From positions 3,906,001-3,970,000 of the forward strand of contig JAAFYY010000001.1 of NCBI GenBank assembly GCA_014284505.1: 64,000 bases of DNA, written 5' to 3'. Shown here one piece after another: positions 56,532 through 64,000 of this stretch. The DNA is from Streptacidiphilus sp. 4-A2. Lineage in GTDB: Bacteria > Actinomycetota > Actinomycetes > Streptomycetales > Streptomycetaceae. A program made the translations under genes and the position numbers. How positions within the stretch are numbered: the first letter of the stretch is position 1; each line of letters opens with the position of its first letter. The notes under the pieces are model-generated. The model was not told the DNA's origin and did not search any database. It saw nothing but the letters and a program-made list of their open reading frames with translations.

Positions 56532-59051
56532 TCAGACGCGGGGCGCGGCCCCGGTCCGGGCCACGGCCTCGGCGATGGCGGCCGTGCGCGCGGCGCTGGC
56601 CTCCTCCGCGGTGAGCGTGCGGTCCTGGGCCCGGAAGCGCAGCGCGTAGGCCAGGGACTTGCGGCCCTCGCCCAGCTGCTCGCCGGTGTAGACGTCGAAC
56701 AGCCGCAGCGACTCCAGCAGCGGCCCCGCGCCGGACCGCAGCGCGGCCTCGACCTCGGCGGCCGGGACCGAGGCGTCCACGACCAGCGCCACATCCTGGG
56801 TGGCGACCGGGAAGCCGGAGATCCGCGGGCCCTCGACCCGCCCGGCGCCGTCCTGGGTCAGCAGGTCGACATCCAGCTCCATCGCACAGGTGCGCTCCGG
56901 CAGGTGCAGCGCCTTGACCACCCGCGGGTGCAGCTCACCGGCGTGGCCGACGAGCCGGTCGCCGACGTGCAGCGCGGCGCAGCGGCCCGGGTGCCAGGGG
57001 GCGTACTGGGCCTGGGTGACGGTCAGCTCGACCCCCGCGGCGGCGGCCACGGTGCGGGCGGACTCGACCGCGTCGGCCCAGGCGGCCTCGCGGGCCGGGC
57101 CCCACCAGCCGCCGGGCTCACGGTTGCCCGCGAGCACGGTGGCGACCCGGCGCGGCTGCCGCGGCAGGGCCGCGTTCAGCTCCGCGATCTCCTCGCCGGT
57201 GGGACGCCGGTCGACCGGCAGCCGCGGCGCCCGGAACAGCCGCTCCGGGTCGGTGCCGTCGACCCGGAACACCAGGCCCTGCTCGAACAGCGCCACATCC
57301 GTGCTGCCCCGGCCGGTGTTGCGGCGCAGCGCGGCGAGCAGGCCCGGCAGCAGCGTGGTGCGCAGCGCCGGCTCCTCGTCGGAGATGGGGTTGGCGAGCT
57401 TCACCGTGCGGCGGCGGTCGTCGTCCGGCTCCAGGCCCAGCCCGTCCAGGGCGGCCTCCCCGACGAAGGGGTAGTTCAGCACCTCGACATAGCCGGCCCC
57501 GGCCAGCGCCAGGCCGGTGCGGCGACGCAGCCGCTGCCCCTCGGTCAGGCCGGTCCCGGCCGGGACCTTGGGCAGGGTGGAGGGCAGCTCGGCGTAGCCC
57601 TCCAGCCGGATGACCTCCTCGGCGAGGTCGTTGGGGTCGGTCAGGTCGGGGCGCCAGCTGGGCGGGGTGACCACCAGGATGTCGCCGCCCTCGACGGTGC
57701 AGCCGACCTCCTGGAGCCGGCGGACCACGGTCTCGCGGCCGTACTCCTGACCGGCGACCCGGTCGGGTGGTCGGCGGAGATGGTGATCGAGTAGACCGGG
57801 TATTCCACCGCGAACTCGGTGACCCCGGGCTCGGCGGTGCCGCCGGCGAGCAGCACCAGCAGGTCCACGGCACGCTGGGCGGCGGCCTTGGCGGCCTGCG
57901 GGTCCACGCCGCGCTCGAAGCGCTTGGCCGCCTCGGAGGGCAGCCGGTGCCGGCGGGCGGTGCGGGCGATGGCGACCGGGGCGAAGCGCGCGGCCTCGAT
58001 GACCACCTCGGTGGTACCGGTGACCTGGCCGGTCTCCGGGTCGACCTGCGGGTCGGCGATCTCGGTGCCGGCCCCGCCCATGACCCCGGCCAGGCCGATC
58101 GGCCCGGCGTTGTCGACGATCAGCAGGTCCTCGGCGTCCAGGGTGCGCTGCACCCCGTCCAGGGTGGTGAGCTTCTCGCCGGCCTGGGCGCGGCGGACGC
58201 CGATGGTGCCGTCGATCCGGTGCCGGTCGTAGGCGTGCAGCGGCTGGCCCAGTTCGAGCATCACGTAGTTGGTGATGTCCACGGTCAGCGAGACGGGCGC
58301 ATCCCGGCCTTCTGGATCCGGCGCTGGAGCCAGATCGGCGAGCGCGCGTCCGGCTCCAGACCGACCACCGTACGGGCGGTGAAGCGGTCGCAGCCGGTCG
58401 GGTCGAGCACGCCGACCGCGGGCCCGAAGGAGTTGGGCGCGGGGGGTCCAGCAGCGCCGGGTCGCGCAGCGACAGGCCGTAGGCGATGGCGGCCTCACGG
58501 GCGACGCCGCGCACCGACAGGCAGTAGCCCCGGTCGGCGGTGACCGCGATGTCCAGCACCTCGTCGACCAGTTCGAGCAGCTCGACGGCGTCGGTGCCGG
58601 GCTCGAACTCCGGCGGCAGCACGATGATGCCGTCGTGGTCGTCGCCCATGCCGAGCTCGCGCGCCGAGCAGATCATGCCCTCGGAGACATGCCCGTAGGT
58701 CTGCCGGGCGGCGATCGGGAACGGTCCGGGCAGGACCGCGCCGGGGAGCACCACCACGACCTTGTCGCCGACGGCGAAGTTGCGCGCGCCGCAGACGATG
58801 TTCTGCGGCTCGCCGGTGCCGTTGGCGCTGCCGACGTCGACCTGGCAGTAGCGGATCGGCTTCTTGAAGCCGGTGAGCTCCTCGATGGCCAGGACCCTGC
58901 CGACCACCAGCGGGCCCTTGAGGTCACCGCCGAGCTGCTCCACGGTCTCGACCTCGAGCCCGGCCCGGACCAGCCGGTCGGCCACGTCGCGGCCGGTCTC
59001 GCCCGCGGGCAGGTCGACGTACTCCCGCAGCCAGGAAAGCGGGACGCGCAT
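56532..59051 (-). CDS. pheT: Phenylalanyl-tRNA synthetase beta subunit (three frameshifts)
   Basis: 840 residues. MRVPLSWLREYVDLPAG at the start, the tRNA-binding domain (KGPLVVGRVLAIEELTGFKKP, NIVCGARNFAVGDKVVVVLPG), B3/B4 (VSLTVDITNYVMLELGQPLH, YDRHRIDGTIGVRRA), B5 (RRLQEVGCTVEGGDILVV), and the C-terminal ferredoxin-like anticodon domain (ISGFPVATQDVALVVDASVP). Breaks near 58445, 58302 and 57765 are each one lost base, so the total is restored to frame and the whole gene appears as one open frame with a scrambled middle. The ATG overlaps the pheS TGA by one base (TGATG). Confidence 0.95.
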   Translation of the reverse strand: MRVPLSWLREYVDLPAGETGRDVADRLVRAGLEVETVEQLGGDLKGPLVVGRVLAIEELTGFKKPIRYCQVDVGSANGTGEPQNIVCGARNFAVGDKVVVVLPGAVLPGPFPIAARQTYGHVSEGMICSARELGMGDDHDGIIVLPPEFEPGTDAVELLELVDEVLDIAVTADRGYCLSVRGVAREAAIAYGLSLRDPALLDPPRPTPSGPRSACSTRPAATASPPVRWSVWSRTRARRSGSSAGSRRPGCARLADRGHHQLRDARTGPAAARLRPAPDRRHHRRPPRPGRREAHHPGRGAAHPGRRGPADRRQRRADRPGRGHGRGRHRDRRPAGRPGDRPGHRYHRGGHRGRALRPGRHRPHRPPAPAALRGGQALRARRGPAGRQGRRPACRGPAGAARRRHRRARGHRVRGGIPGLLDHHLRRPPDRVAGQEYGRETVVRRLQEVGCTVEGGDILVVTPPSWRPDLTDPNDLAEEVIRLEGYAELPSTLPKVPAGTGLTEGQRLRRRTGLALAGAGYVEVLNYPFVGEAALDGLGLEPDDDRRRTVKLANPISDEEPALRTTLLPGLLAALRRNTGRGSTDVALFEQGLVFRVDGTDPERLFRAPRLPVDRRPTGEEIAELNAALPRQPRRVATVLAGNREPGGWWGPAREAAWADAVESARTVAAAAGVELTVTQAQYAPWHPGRCAALHVGDRLVGHAGELHPRVVKALHLPERTCAMELDVDLLTQDGAGRVEGPRISGFPVATQDVALVVDASVPAAEVEAALRSGAGPLLESLRLFDVYTGEQLGEGRKSLAYALRFRAQDRTLTAEEASAARTAAIAEAVARTGAAPRV

Positions 59052-60170
59052 CAGATCTCCATCCCGAAGGGAAGGGTGAAGCGCACGTCACCCTCCACGA
59101 TGTCTCGCATGTCCTCGACGTTGTGCCGGAACATCAGCAGCCGCTCGATGCCGAAGCCGAAGGCGAAGCCGCTGTACTTGTCAGGGTCGATCCCGCAGGC
59201 CACCAGGACCCGGGGGTTGACCATCCCGCAGCCGCCGAGCTCGATCCAGCCCTCGGAGGAGCAGGTGCGGCAGGGGCGGTCCGGGTTGCCGACGGACTCG
59301 CCGCGGCAGTGGAAGCACACCATGTCCATCTCGGCGGACGGCTCGGTGAAGGGGAAGTAGTTGGGGCGCAGCCGGGTCGCCATGCCCTCACCGAAGAGCG
59401 AGACCAACATGTGGTCCAGGGTGCCCTTGAGGTCGGCCATGGTCAGGCCCTCGTCCACGGCCAGCAGCTCGATCTGGCTGAAGACCGGGGTGTGGGTGGC
59501 GTCCAGCTCGTCGGAGCGGAACACCCGGCCGGGGCAGATCACGTAGACCGGCGGCTCGGCGCTGGCCAGCATGGAGCGGATCTGCACACCGGAGGTGTGG
59601 GTGCGCAGCACCACCCCGTCGGTGGGCTGTCCGGCGGCGTCCCTCAGGAAGAAGGTGTCCTGGGTGCGCGCGGGTGGTCCGGGCCCATGTTGAGGGCGTC
59701 GAAGTTCAGCCACTCGGCCTCGACCTCGGGCCCCTCCGCGACGGCGTAGCCCATCGCGGTGAAGATGTCGGCGAGCCGCTCGGACATCGTGGTCAGCGGG
59801 TGCCGACCGCCGCGCGGGGCCCGGTCGTAGGGGAGGGTGACGTCGACCGCCTCCTCCACCAGGACGCGGGTGTCGCGCTCGGCCTCCAGCTCGACCAGGC
59901 GGGCGGCGAGGGCCTTGTTGACCGCGCCCCGGGCCTGCCCGACGCGCTTGCCTGCCTCGGCCTTGGCTGCGGCGGCAGCGCGCCGATCTCGCGGTTGGCC
60001 AGCGACAGCGGGGACCGGTCGCCGGTGTGGGCGACCTTGACGTCCCGCAGTGCGGCGAGGTCGTCGGCCGCGGAGATCGCGGCCAGGGCCTCGTCCCGCA
60101 TCCGCTCGATCTCCTCGGGCTTCAACACCTCAACCTCTACCGGGTCGTAGGACTTGTTCGGTGCGGACAT
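59051..60170 (-). CDS. pheS: Phenylalanyl-tRNA synthetase alpha subunit (two frameshifts)
   Basis: 373 residues after repair. An N-terminal coiled coil (VEVEVLKPEEIERMRDEALA), then the class-II core: MGYAVAEGPEVEAEWLNFDALN, RTHTSGVQIRSM (motif 2 region), VFRSDELDATHTPVFSQIE, VCFHC and CRTCSSEGWIELGGCGMVNP, and the motif 3 end FGFGIERLLMFRHNVEDMR. ATG 60170 behind GGAAGAGAG. Breaks near 59982 and 59673. Catalyses charging of tRNA-Phe with the beta subunit. Confidence 0.95.
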
Positions 60171-60316
60171 CGCTCTCTTCCGTGCTCCTGCGGGGCTGTG
60201 CTCGGGTGGACGGCGGTACCCGGCCCCGCGCGGTCCTGCGGCGGGCACCGCGGCCCCTGGTCGGGGCGGGTGACCGCGGCGGGGCCGCGTGTGGCGTCGG
60301 ACGGCGCCAGGGGCCG

Positions 60317-60322
60317 AGTCTA
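60317..60322 (-). promoter_or_regulatory. Possible -10 element of pheST
   Basis: On the minus strand the sequence reads TAGACT, 147 bases before pheS, a good TAGRRT-type -10. No convincing -35 is visible. The 278-bp gap 60171-60448 is otherwise GC-rich with several hairpins; no T-box specifier motif was recognised. Confidence 0.3.
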
Positions 60323-60448
60323 CCGGGATCATCGAAGGCCGTTCCGGCGCTGGGCAGGGGGCCTGCCGGGGCCGGGACGGGACGGGGCGCCTGCGGGGTC
60401 CGGGCGGGGTCTGTCCGGCCGGGCGCCGCGGGCCGGCGGTGGGCCGGG

Positions 60449-61638
60449 TCAGACCATGAACTCGGGGATGCCCGCAGGCAGGCAGAATCGGAACCTGGCC
60501 CGCCCTCGGGCCCGCGGTCGACGGCGATGGTCCCGCCGTGCGCCTCGACGATGCCCTTGACGATGTAGAGGCCGAGCCCGGTGCCGCCGCGCTTGCTGCC
60601 GCGCCAGAAGCGGGTGAACACGCGCGGGATGGACTCCTCCGGGATGCCGGGGCCCTGATCGCTCACCGTGACCACCGTCCATTCCCGCAGCTCGCCGGGG
60701 GCGAGGGCCGCCTTCTCCGGCTGGACCTCGATAGTGACAGTCCCCTCGCCGTGGCGCACCGCGTTTTCCAGCAGGTTGCCCAGCACTGTCGATCTTGTCG
60801 GCGTCGGCCCACAGCGGCGGCAGCGGTTCGTGGACCCGGATCACAAAGCGCCCCGGGCCGACCCGGCCGCTATCTTGCCGTCCACCTGGTGCCGGACCGC
60901 GGCCGGCAGGTCCACCTGCTGGCGGCGGATCTCCAGCCGTCCGGCGTCGATCCGGGAGATGTTCCAGCAGCTCCGCGATCAGCCGGTGACCGGTTGGCGT
61001 CGGCGTCGACGGTCTCCAGCATCAGCCGCTTCTGGTCGTCGTGAAGCGCTCCCATTTCTGGAGCAGGGTCGCCGTGAAGCCCTTGACACTGGTCAGCGGG
61101 GAGCGCAGTTCATGCGCGACGGTGGCGATCAGTTCGGCGTGGCTGCGTTCGGTGCGCTGCCTGGCCTCGGTGCCGCGCAGCGCCACCACCACCCGCAGCA
61201 CCGGGCGGTCCGGCCGTCGGCACGCAGGTAGCGGGCGGAGACCAGCACCTCCCGCCCGCCGGGCAGCAGCAGATTACGCTCGGGCTGGCGGGTGCGGGTG
61301 GCCAGGCCGCCGTACGGGTCGGTGAGCTGCCACCAGCGGCGGCCCTCCAGATCCTCCAGCGGCAGCGCCTCGGCGAGCGGGCGGCCGAGCGCGGTGGCGG
61401 CGGGGACCCCGCTGATCCGGGACGCGGCGGTGTTGAAGCAGACCACCACGCCGTCGGCGTCGGCGACGACCAGGCCGTCGGGAAGGTCGTCGGCACTCAG
61501 CGCGGACCCGGCGCCCAGGACGGACCCGGCGCTCACCACAGGCCCGGCGCCCTGGACCGGCTCGGGACTCGGGACGGCCCCGGCGCCCGGCGCGGAGTCG
61601 GTCAGGTTCATGTCGCGGCTGTGCTCGGAACCGGACAT
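60449..61638 (-). CDS. PAS-domain sensor histidine kinase (five or more frameshifts)
   Basis: About 400 residues. An N-terminal Ala/Gly/Pro linker, a PAS domain (DDLPDGLVVADADGVVVCFN, ISGVPAATALGRPLAEALPLE), the HisKA dimer helix with the phosphorylated His in ATVAHELRSPLTSVKGF, and a HATPase with N box (LLENAVRHGEG), G1 (VSDQGPGIPEE), G2 (RGGTGLGLYIVKGIVEAHGG). No membrane segment, so it is likely cytoplasmic. No response regulator lies nearby. ATG 61638 behind GAGGGGGTGG. Breaks near 61205, 61060, 60975, 60870, 60785 and 60500. Confidence 0.88.
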
Positions 61639-61676
61639 AGCCACCCCCTCAGATGGCCACCATAGCGAAGATAACA

Positions 61677-62537
61677 TCAGGCGCGGCAACCGCCGGAGGC
61701 ACGCTGGGCGCGCGCCGAGGCGTACAGGCAGACCGCGGCCGCGGTCGCCAGATTCAGGCTCTCGGCATGGCCGTGGATGGGTACCCGCACCACCTGGTCC
61801 GCCAGCTCCCGGGTGGATTCCGGCAGCCCCCAGGCCTCGTTCCCGAAGACCCAGGCGGTGGGCCCGCCGAGGGTGCCGTCGTCGAGTTCGGCGTCCAGGT
61901 CCCGGCTGCCCGCGCCGTCCGCGGCGAGGATCCGCGCCCGGCCGCACGCAGCCCGGCGACCGCCTGCTCCACCGGCACGCCGACGGCGACCGGCAGGTGG
62001 TAGAGGCTGCCGACGGATGCCCGGACGGCCTTGGCGTTGTACAGGTCCACCGAGGCGTCGGTGAGCACCACCGCGTCCGCCCCGGCGGCATCGGCGGTGC
62101 GCAGCACCGTCCCGGCGTTCCCGGGGTCGCGGACATGCGCGAGCACCGCCACCAGCCGCGGGCGCAGCTCCAGCAGCTGCTCGAAGGGGGTGTCGATAAA
62201 GCGACAGACAGCGGCGATGCCCTGCGGGGTGACCGTCTGGCAGACCGCGGCGACCACCTCGTCGCTGGCGGTCAGCACCGGGACCCCGGCGCCGCGGGCG
62301 TCGGCGATCAGCTCGGCATGGCGCTCGGCGGCCTCGGCGGTGGTGTAGATCTCCACCACCGCGTGCTCACCCGCGCCGCCGGGAATCCGCCCGTAGGCCA
62401 CGGCCTCGCGCACAGCCTGCGGCCCCTCGGCCACGAACCGGCGCTCCTTGCTCCGCTGGACCCGCCGGAGAGACGGCGGGCGCGCTGACCCGGGGTGAGC
62501 GCAGCGAGGTGAGCTCGGGGTACTGCTGCTGGGGCAT
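61677..62537 (-). CDS. TrmH-family RNA 2'-O-methyltransferase (three frameshifts)
   Basis: About 285 residues. SRRVQRSKERRFVAEGPQAV gives the RNA-binding start, VTPQGIAAVCRF a mid-domain strand. The SPOUT core shows LAHVRDPGNAGTVLRTADAAG (motif I), VVLTDASVDLYNAKAVRASVG and, after a break, WVFGNEAWGLPESTRELADQ (motif II) and SLNLATAAAVCLYASAR (motif III). Close to 23S rRNA 2'-O-methyltransferases. ATG 62537. Breaks near 62480 and 61940. Downstream of the infC-rpmI-rplT operon and separated from it by a terminator. Confidence 0.88.
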
Positions 62538-62620
62538 CGCGGTCTCTCGCTCGGAGGGCTGGTCTTCAGGCGCGGACCGGGGCCGGACTTCAGGCGCCGG
62601 CCGGCCGGGCGCGGACGGAA

Positions 62621-62653
62621 CGGGCCCGCAGGGGGATACCCCCTGCGGGCCCG
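62621..62653 (-). terminator. Terminator of the infC-rpmI-rplT operon
   Basis: cgggcccgcaggggg, ATA loop and exact 15-base complement, 56 bases past the rplT stop. Confidence 0.85.
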
Positions 62654-62709
62654 GGACGCGTCGCGGCCTGCTGCTCCGCAGCTGCGCGACGCTAGGGTGC
62701 GGCGCTCGC

Positions 62710-63104
62710 TCAGGCGGCGTCGGCGGCGACGCGGGGCGCGTTCACGTCGGCCGGGAGGGCCTTCTGTGCGGCCTCGACCAGCGCGGAGAAGGCGCCGGCG
62801 TCGTGCACGGCGAGCTCGGCCAGCATCTTGCGGTCGATCTCGATGTTGGCAGCCTTCAGGCCTGGATGAGGCGGTTGTAGGTCATGCCGTTCGCACGCGC
62901 CGCAGCGTTGATGCGCTGGATCCACAGCTGACGGAAGTCGCCCTTGCGCTTCTTCCGGTCGTTGTAGTTGTAGGTGAAGGAGTGCAGCAGCTGCTCCTTC
63001 GCCTTGCGGTACAGCCGCCCGCGCTGGCCACGGTAGCCGCTGGCGCGTTCGAGGACGACCCGGCGCTTCTTGTGGGCGTTTACTGCCCGCTTGACGCGTG
63101 CCAC
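62710..63104 (-). CDS. rplT: 50S ribosomal protein L20 (one frameshift)
   Basis: 131 residues. MARVKRAVNAHKKRRVVLER, the basic N-terminal arm, then LWIQRINAAARANGMTYNRL, then (after one missing G near 62861) GLKAANIEIDRKMLAELAVHD. Typical L20 except for a short extra C-terminal tail (PADVNAPRVAADAA). L20 initiates 50S assembly by binding 23S rRNA. Confidence 0.96.
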
Positions 63105-63190
63105 GTTGTTACTCCTTGGTGAGGACCGCGGTCGGTTTCACGCGGTCCGGTTACGAATAGGTCGAGGGGATCCGTGCGCAGAGCGCAGGA

Positions 63191-63385
63191 TCACTTGCCG
63201 AGAAGCTTCTTGATCTTCTTGGCGTCGGACGGGGCGACCTCGACCGTGCCGGCCAGACGACGGGTCAGCGTGGACGACTTGTGCTCAAGCAGGTGACGAC
63301 GGCCCGCGCGCTGACGCAGCACCTTGCCGGAGCCAGTGATCTTGAAGCGCTTGCTGGCACCGGAGTGCGTCTTGTTCTTCGGCAT
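63191..63385 (-). CDS. rpmI: 50S ribosomal protein L35
   Basis: Unbroken, 64 residues: MPKNKTHSGASKRFKITGSG and LLEHKSSTLTRRLAGTVEV, as in L35. Start ATG 63385 rather than the earlier GTG-like codon, because the family begins MPK. Middle gene of the infC operon. Confidence 0.96.
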   Translation of the reverse strand: MPKNKTHSGASKRFKITGSGKVLRQRAGRRHLLEHKSSTLTRRLAGTVEVAPSDAKKIKKLLGK

Positions 63386-63502
63386 GTCGCCGTACTCTCC
63401 TCGTCGGTCCGCTCCCACCCGTGCGCCGGGGCGCGAGCGGGAGCGCTGTGGTTCTCCTGGGTTCCCCGGCGGATGCCGGGGAACCGGGGTGGACGTGGCA
63501 GC

Positions 63503-64000
63503 CTAGCTGGCCGCCGCCTCCGGGGGTGTCGCCGCCGTCGGCCTCGTCGGCTTCGGCGGCAGCCTCGGTGTCGAGCTCGGTCTCGAAGTCCTCGACCTCG
63601 TCCGCCGGGGAGTCCATGTCGTCGACCTCGTCGACCTCGTCGCCCTCGAGCGGGCGGCCCTGGCGCTCGGCCTTGCGGACCGCAGCGGCCTCGCGAGCCT
63701 CGGCCATGGCCTCGGTCTTCTTCTTGTGCGGGCCGAGAACCATGATCATGTTCCGGCCGTCCTGCTTGGGGTTGGACTCGATGAAGCCCAACTCCTCAAC
63801 GTCGGAGGCGAGTCGCTGAAGCAGCCGGAATCCCAGCTCGGGGCGGGACTGCTCACGACCACGGAACATGATCGTGATCTTGACCTTGTCACCCTGCTTG
63901 AGGAACCGAACGACGTGACCCTTCTTGGTGTCATAGTCGTGCGGGTCGATCTTCGGGCGGAGCTTCATCTCCTTGATGACCGTGTGCGCCTGGTTCTTGC
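63503..64000 (-). CDS. infC: Translation initiation factor IF-3, C-terminal part, cut by the window edge (one frameshift)
   Basis: The start lies beyond 64000. What remains is the end of the N-terminal domain and the whole C-terminal domain: KKGHVVRFLKQGDKVKITIM, REQSRPELGFRLLQRLASD, NPKQDGRNMIMVLGPHKKK. The tail is acidic and longer than in E. coli IF-3 (DEVDEVDDMDSPADEVEDFE and following), as usual for streptomycetes. One base is lost just before the end; the correct stop is at 63503 after EAAAS. IF-3 prevents subunit joining and often autoregulates this operon. Confidence 0.95.

Noticed and set aside
60171..60448. A T-box leader before pheST
   Set aside because: The GGGTGG-ACCGCG core of T-boxes is not present in order on the sense strand.
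1..64000. A decayed, pseudogene-rich region
   Set aside because: Breaks hit essential ribosomal, synthetase and tRNA genes while codon usage and motifs stay intact; error explains them better.
1..64000. CRISPR arrays, insertion sequences or prophage
   Set aside because: No regular spaced repeats, transposases, integrases or structural phage genes were recognised.

Overview
The window is chromosomal DNA from a high-GC actinobacterium, almost certainly a member of the Streptomycetaceae (Streptomyces, Kitasatospora or Streptacidiphilus). The evidence is the very GC-rich third codon positions, the sporulation gene ssgB, a phosphatidylinositol/PIM lipid gene set, the argCJBDR-GH cluster with ARG boxes, and a gene order (pdxT-pdxS, PIM genes, thrS, ssgB, cobalamin genes, arg genes, pheST, infC-rpmI-rplT) that, from memory, follows the conserved core of Streptomyces chromosomes. 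I could not fix the genus. I see no phage, insertion sequence, CRISPR array or biosynthetic gene cluster.

Layout. 1-8.2 kb: pdxT and pdxS (pyridoxal phosphate), a LemA-like membrane protein, the translationally coupled pgsA-acyltransferase-pimA operon (phosphatidylinositol mannosides) and an EF-G-like GTPase. 8.3-16.6 kb: a DCC-family protein, a conserved membrane protein, a HIT protein, thrS, two conserved hypotheticals, a DEDDh exonuclease and two tRNA-Val(CAC) genes. 16.8-22 kb: ssgB, a CGNR zinc-finger regulator, small membrane and DsbA-like proteins, a GNAT protein and the pabB/pabC-like pair. 22.2-22.8 kb: a tRNA array (Gly, Cys, three tandem Val(GAC)). 23.4-25.5 kb: a Ser/Thr kinase. 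25.5-32.8 kb: an RNA methyltransferase and a B12/siroheme block (CysG/CobA, a BluB-CobT fusion with a long low-complexity N-terminus, CobL). 32.9-35.3 kb: two acetyltransferases and a sigma-factor-like protein. 35.4-43.2 kb: the complete arginine pathway from N-acetylglutamyl phosphate onward, plus ArgR, with ARG-box-like sites before argC and argG. 43.2-46.5 kb: a short-chain dehydrogenase, 3-hydroxybutyryl-CoA dehydrogenase, a secreted protein and a TetR regulator. 46.6-51.3 kb: an imuB-dnaE2 mutasome behind two LexA-box-like sites. 51.4-56.5 kb: an LPDTG surface protein, a MarR/HipA-like/PanE operon, a methyltransferase and an ArsR metal sensor. 56.5-64 kb: pheT-pheS, a PAS histidine kinase, a TrmH-family methyltransferase and rplT-rpmI-infC (infC runs off the edge).

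The dominant oddity is technical. About three quarters of the genes, including essential ones (thrS, pheS, pheT, rplT, infC, argG), carry frameshifts, and the ones I could resolve are nearly all loss of one base from a short G or C run. One such loss also removes a base from the anticodon loop of tRNA-Gly. I read this as sequencing or assembly error, not decay, so I give each broken gene as one CDS from its supported start to its supported stop and note where the frame breaks. Of the biology, the most noteworthy items are the BluB-CobT fusion with its roughly 500-residue low-complexity extension, the double LexA-like site before dnaE2-imuB, the hairpin with a Shine-Dalgarno-like loop before the LPDTG protein, the ArsR protein with a complete alpha-5 metal site and an operator overlapping its own start codon, and the MarR/HipA-like kinase operon. 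I found no clear candidate for a wholly new system.
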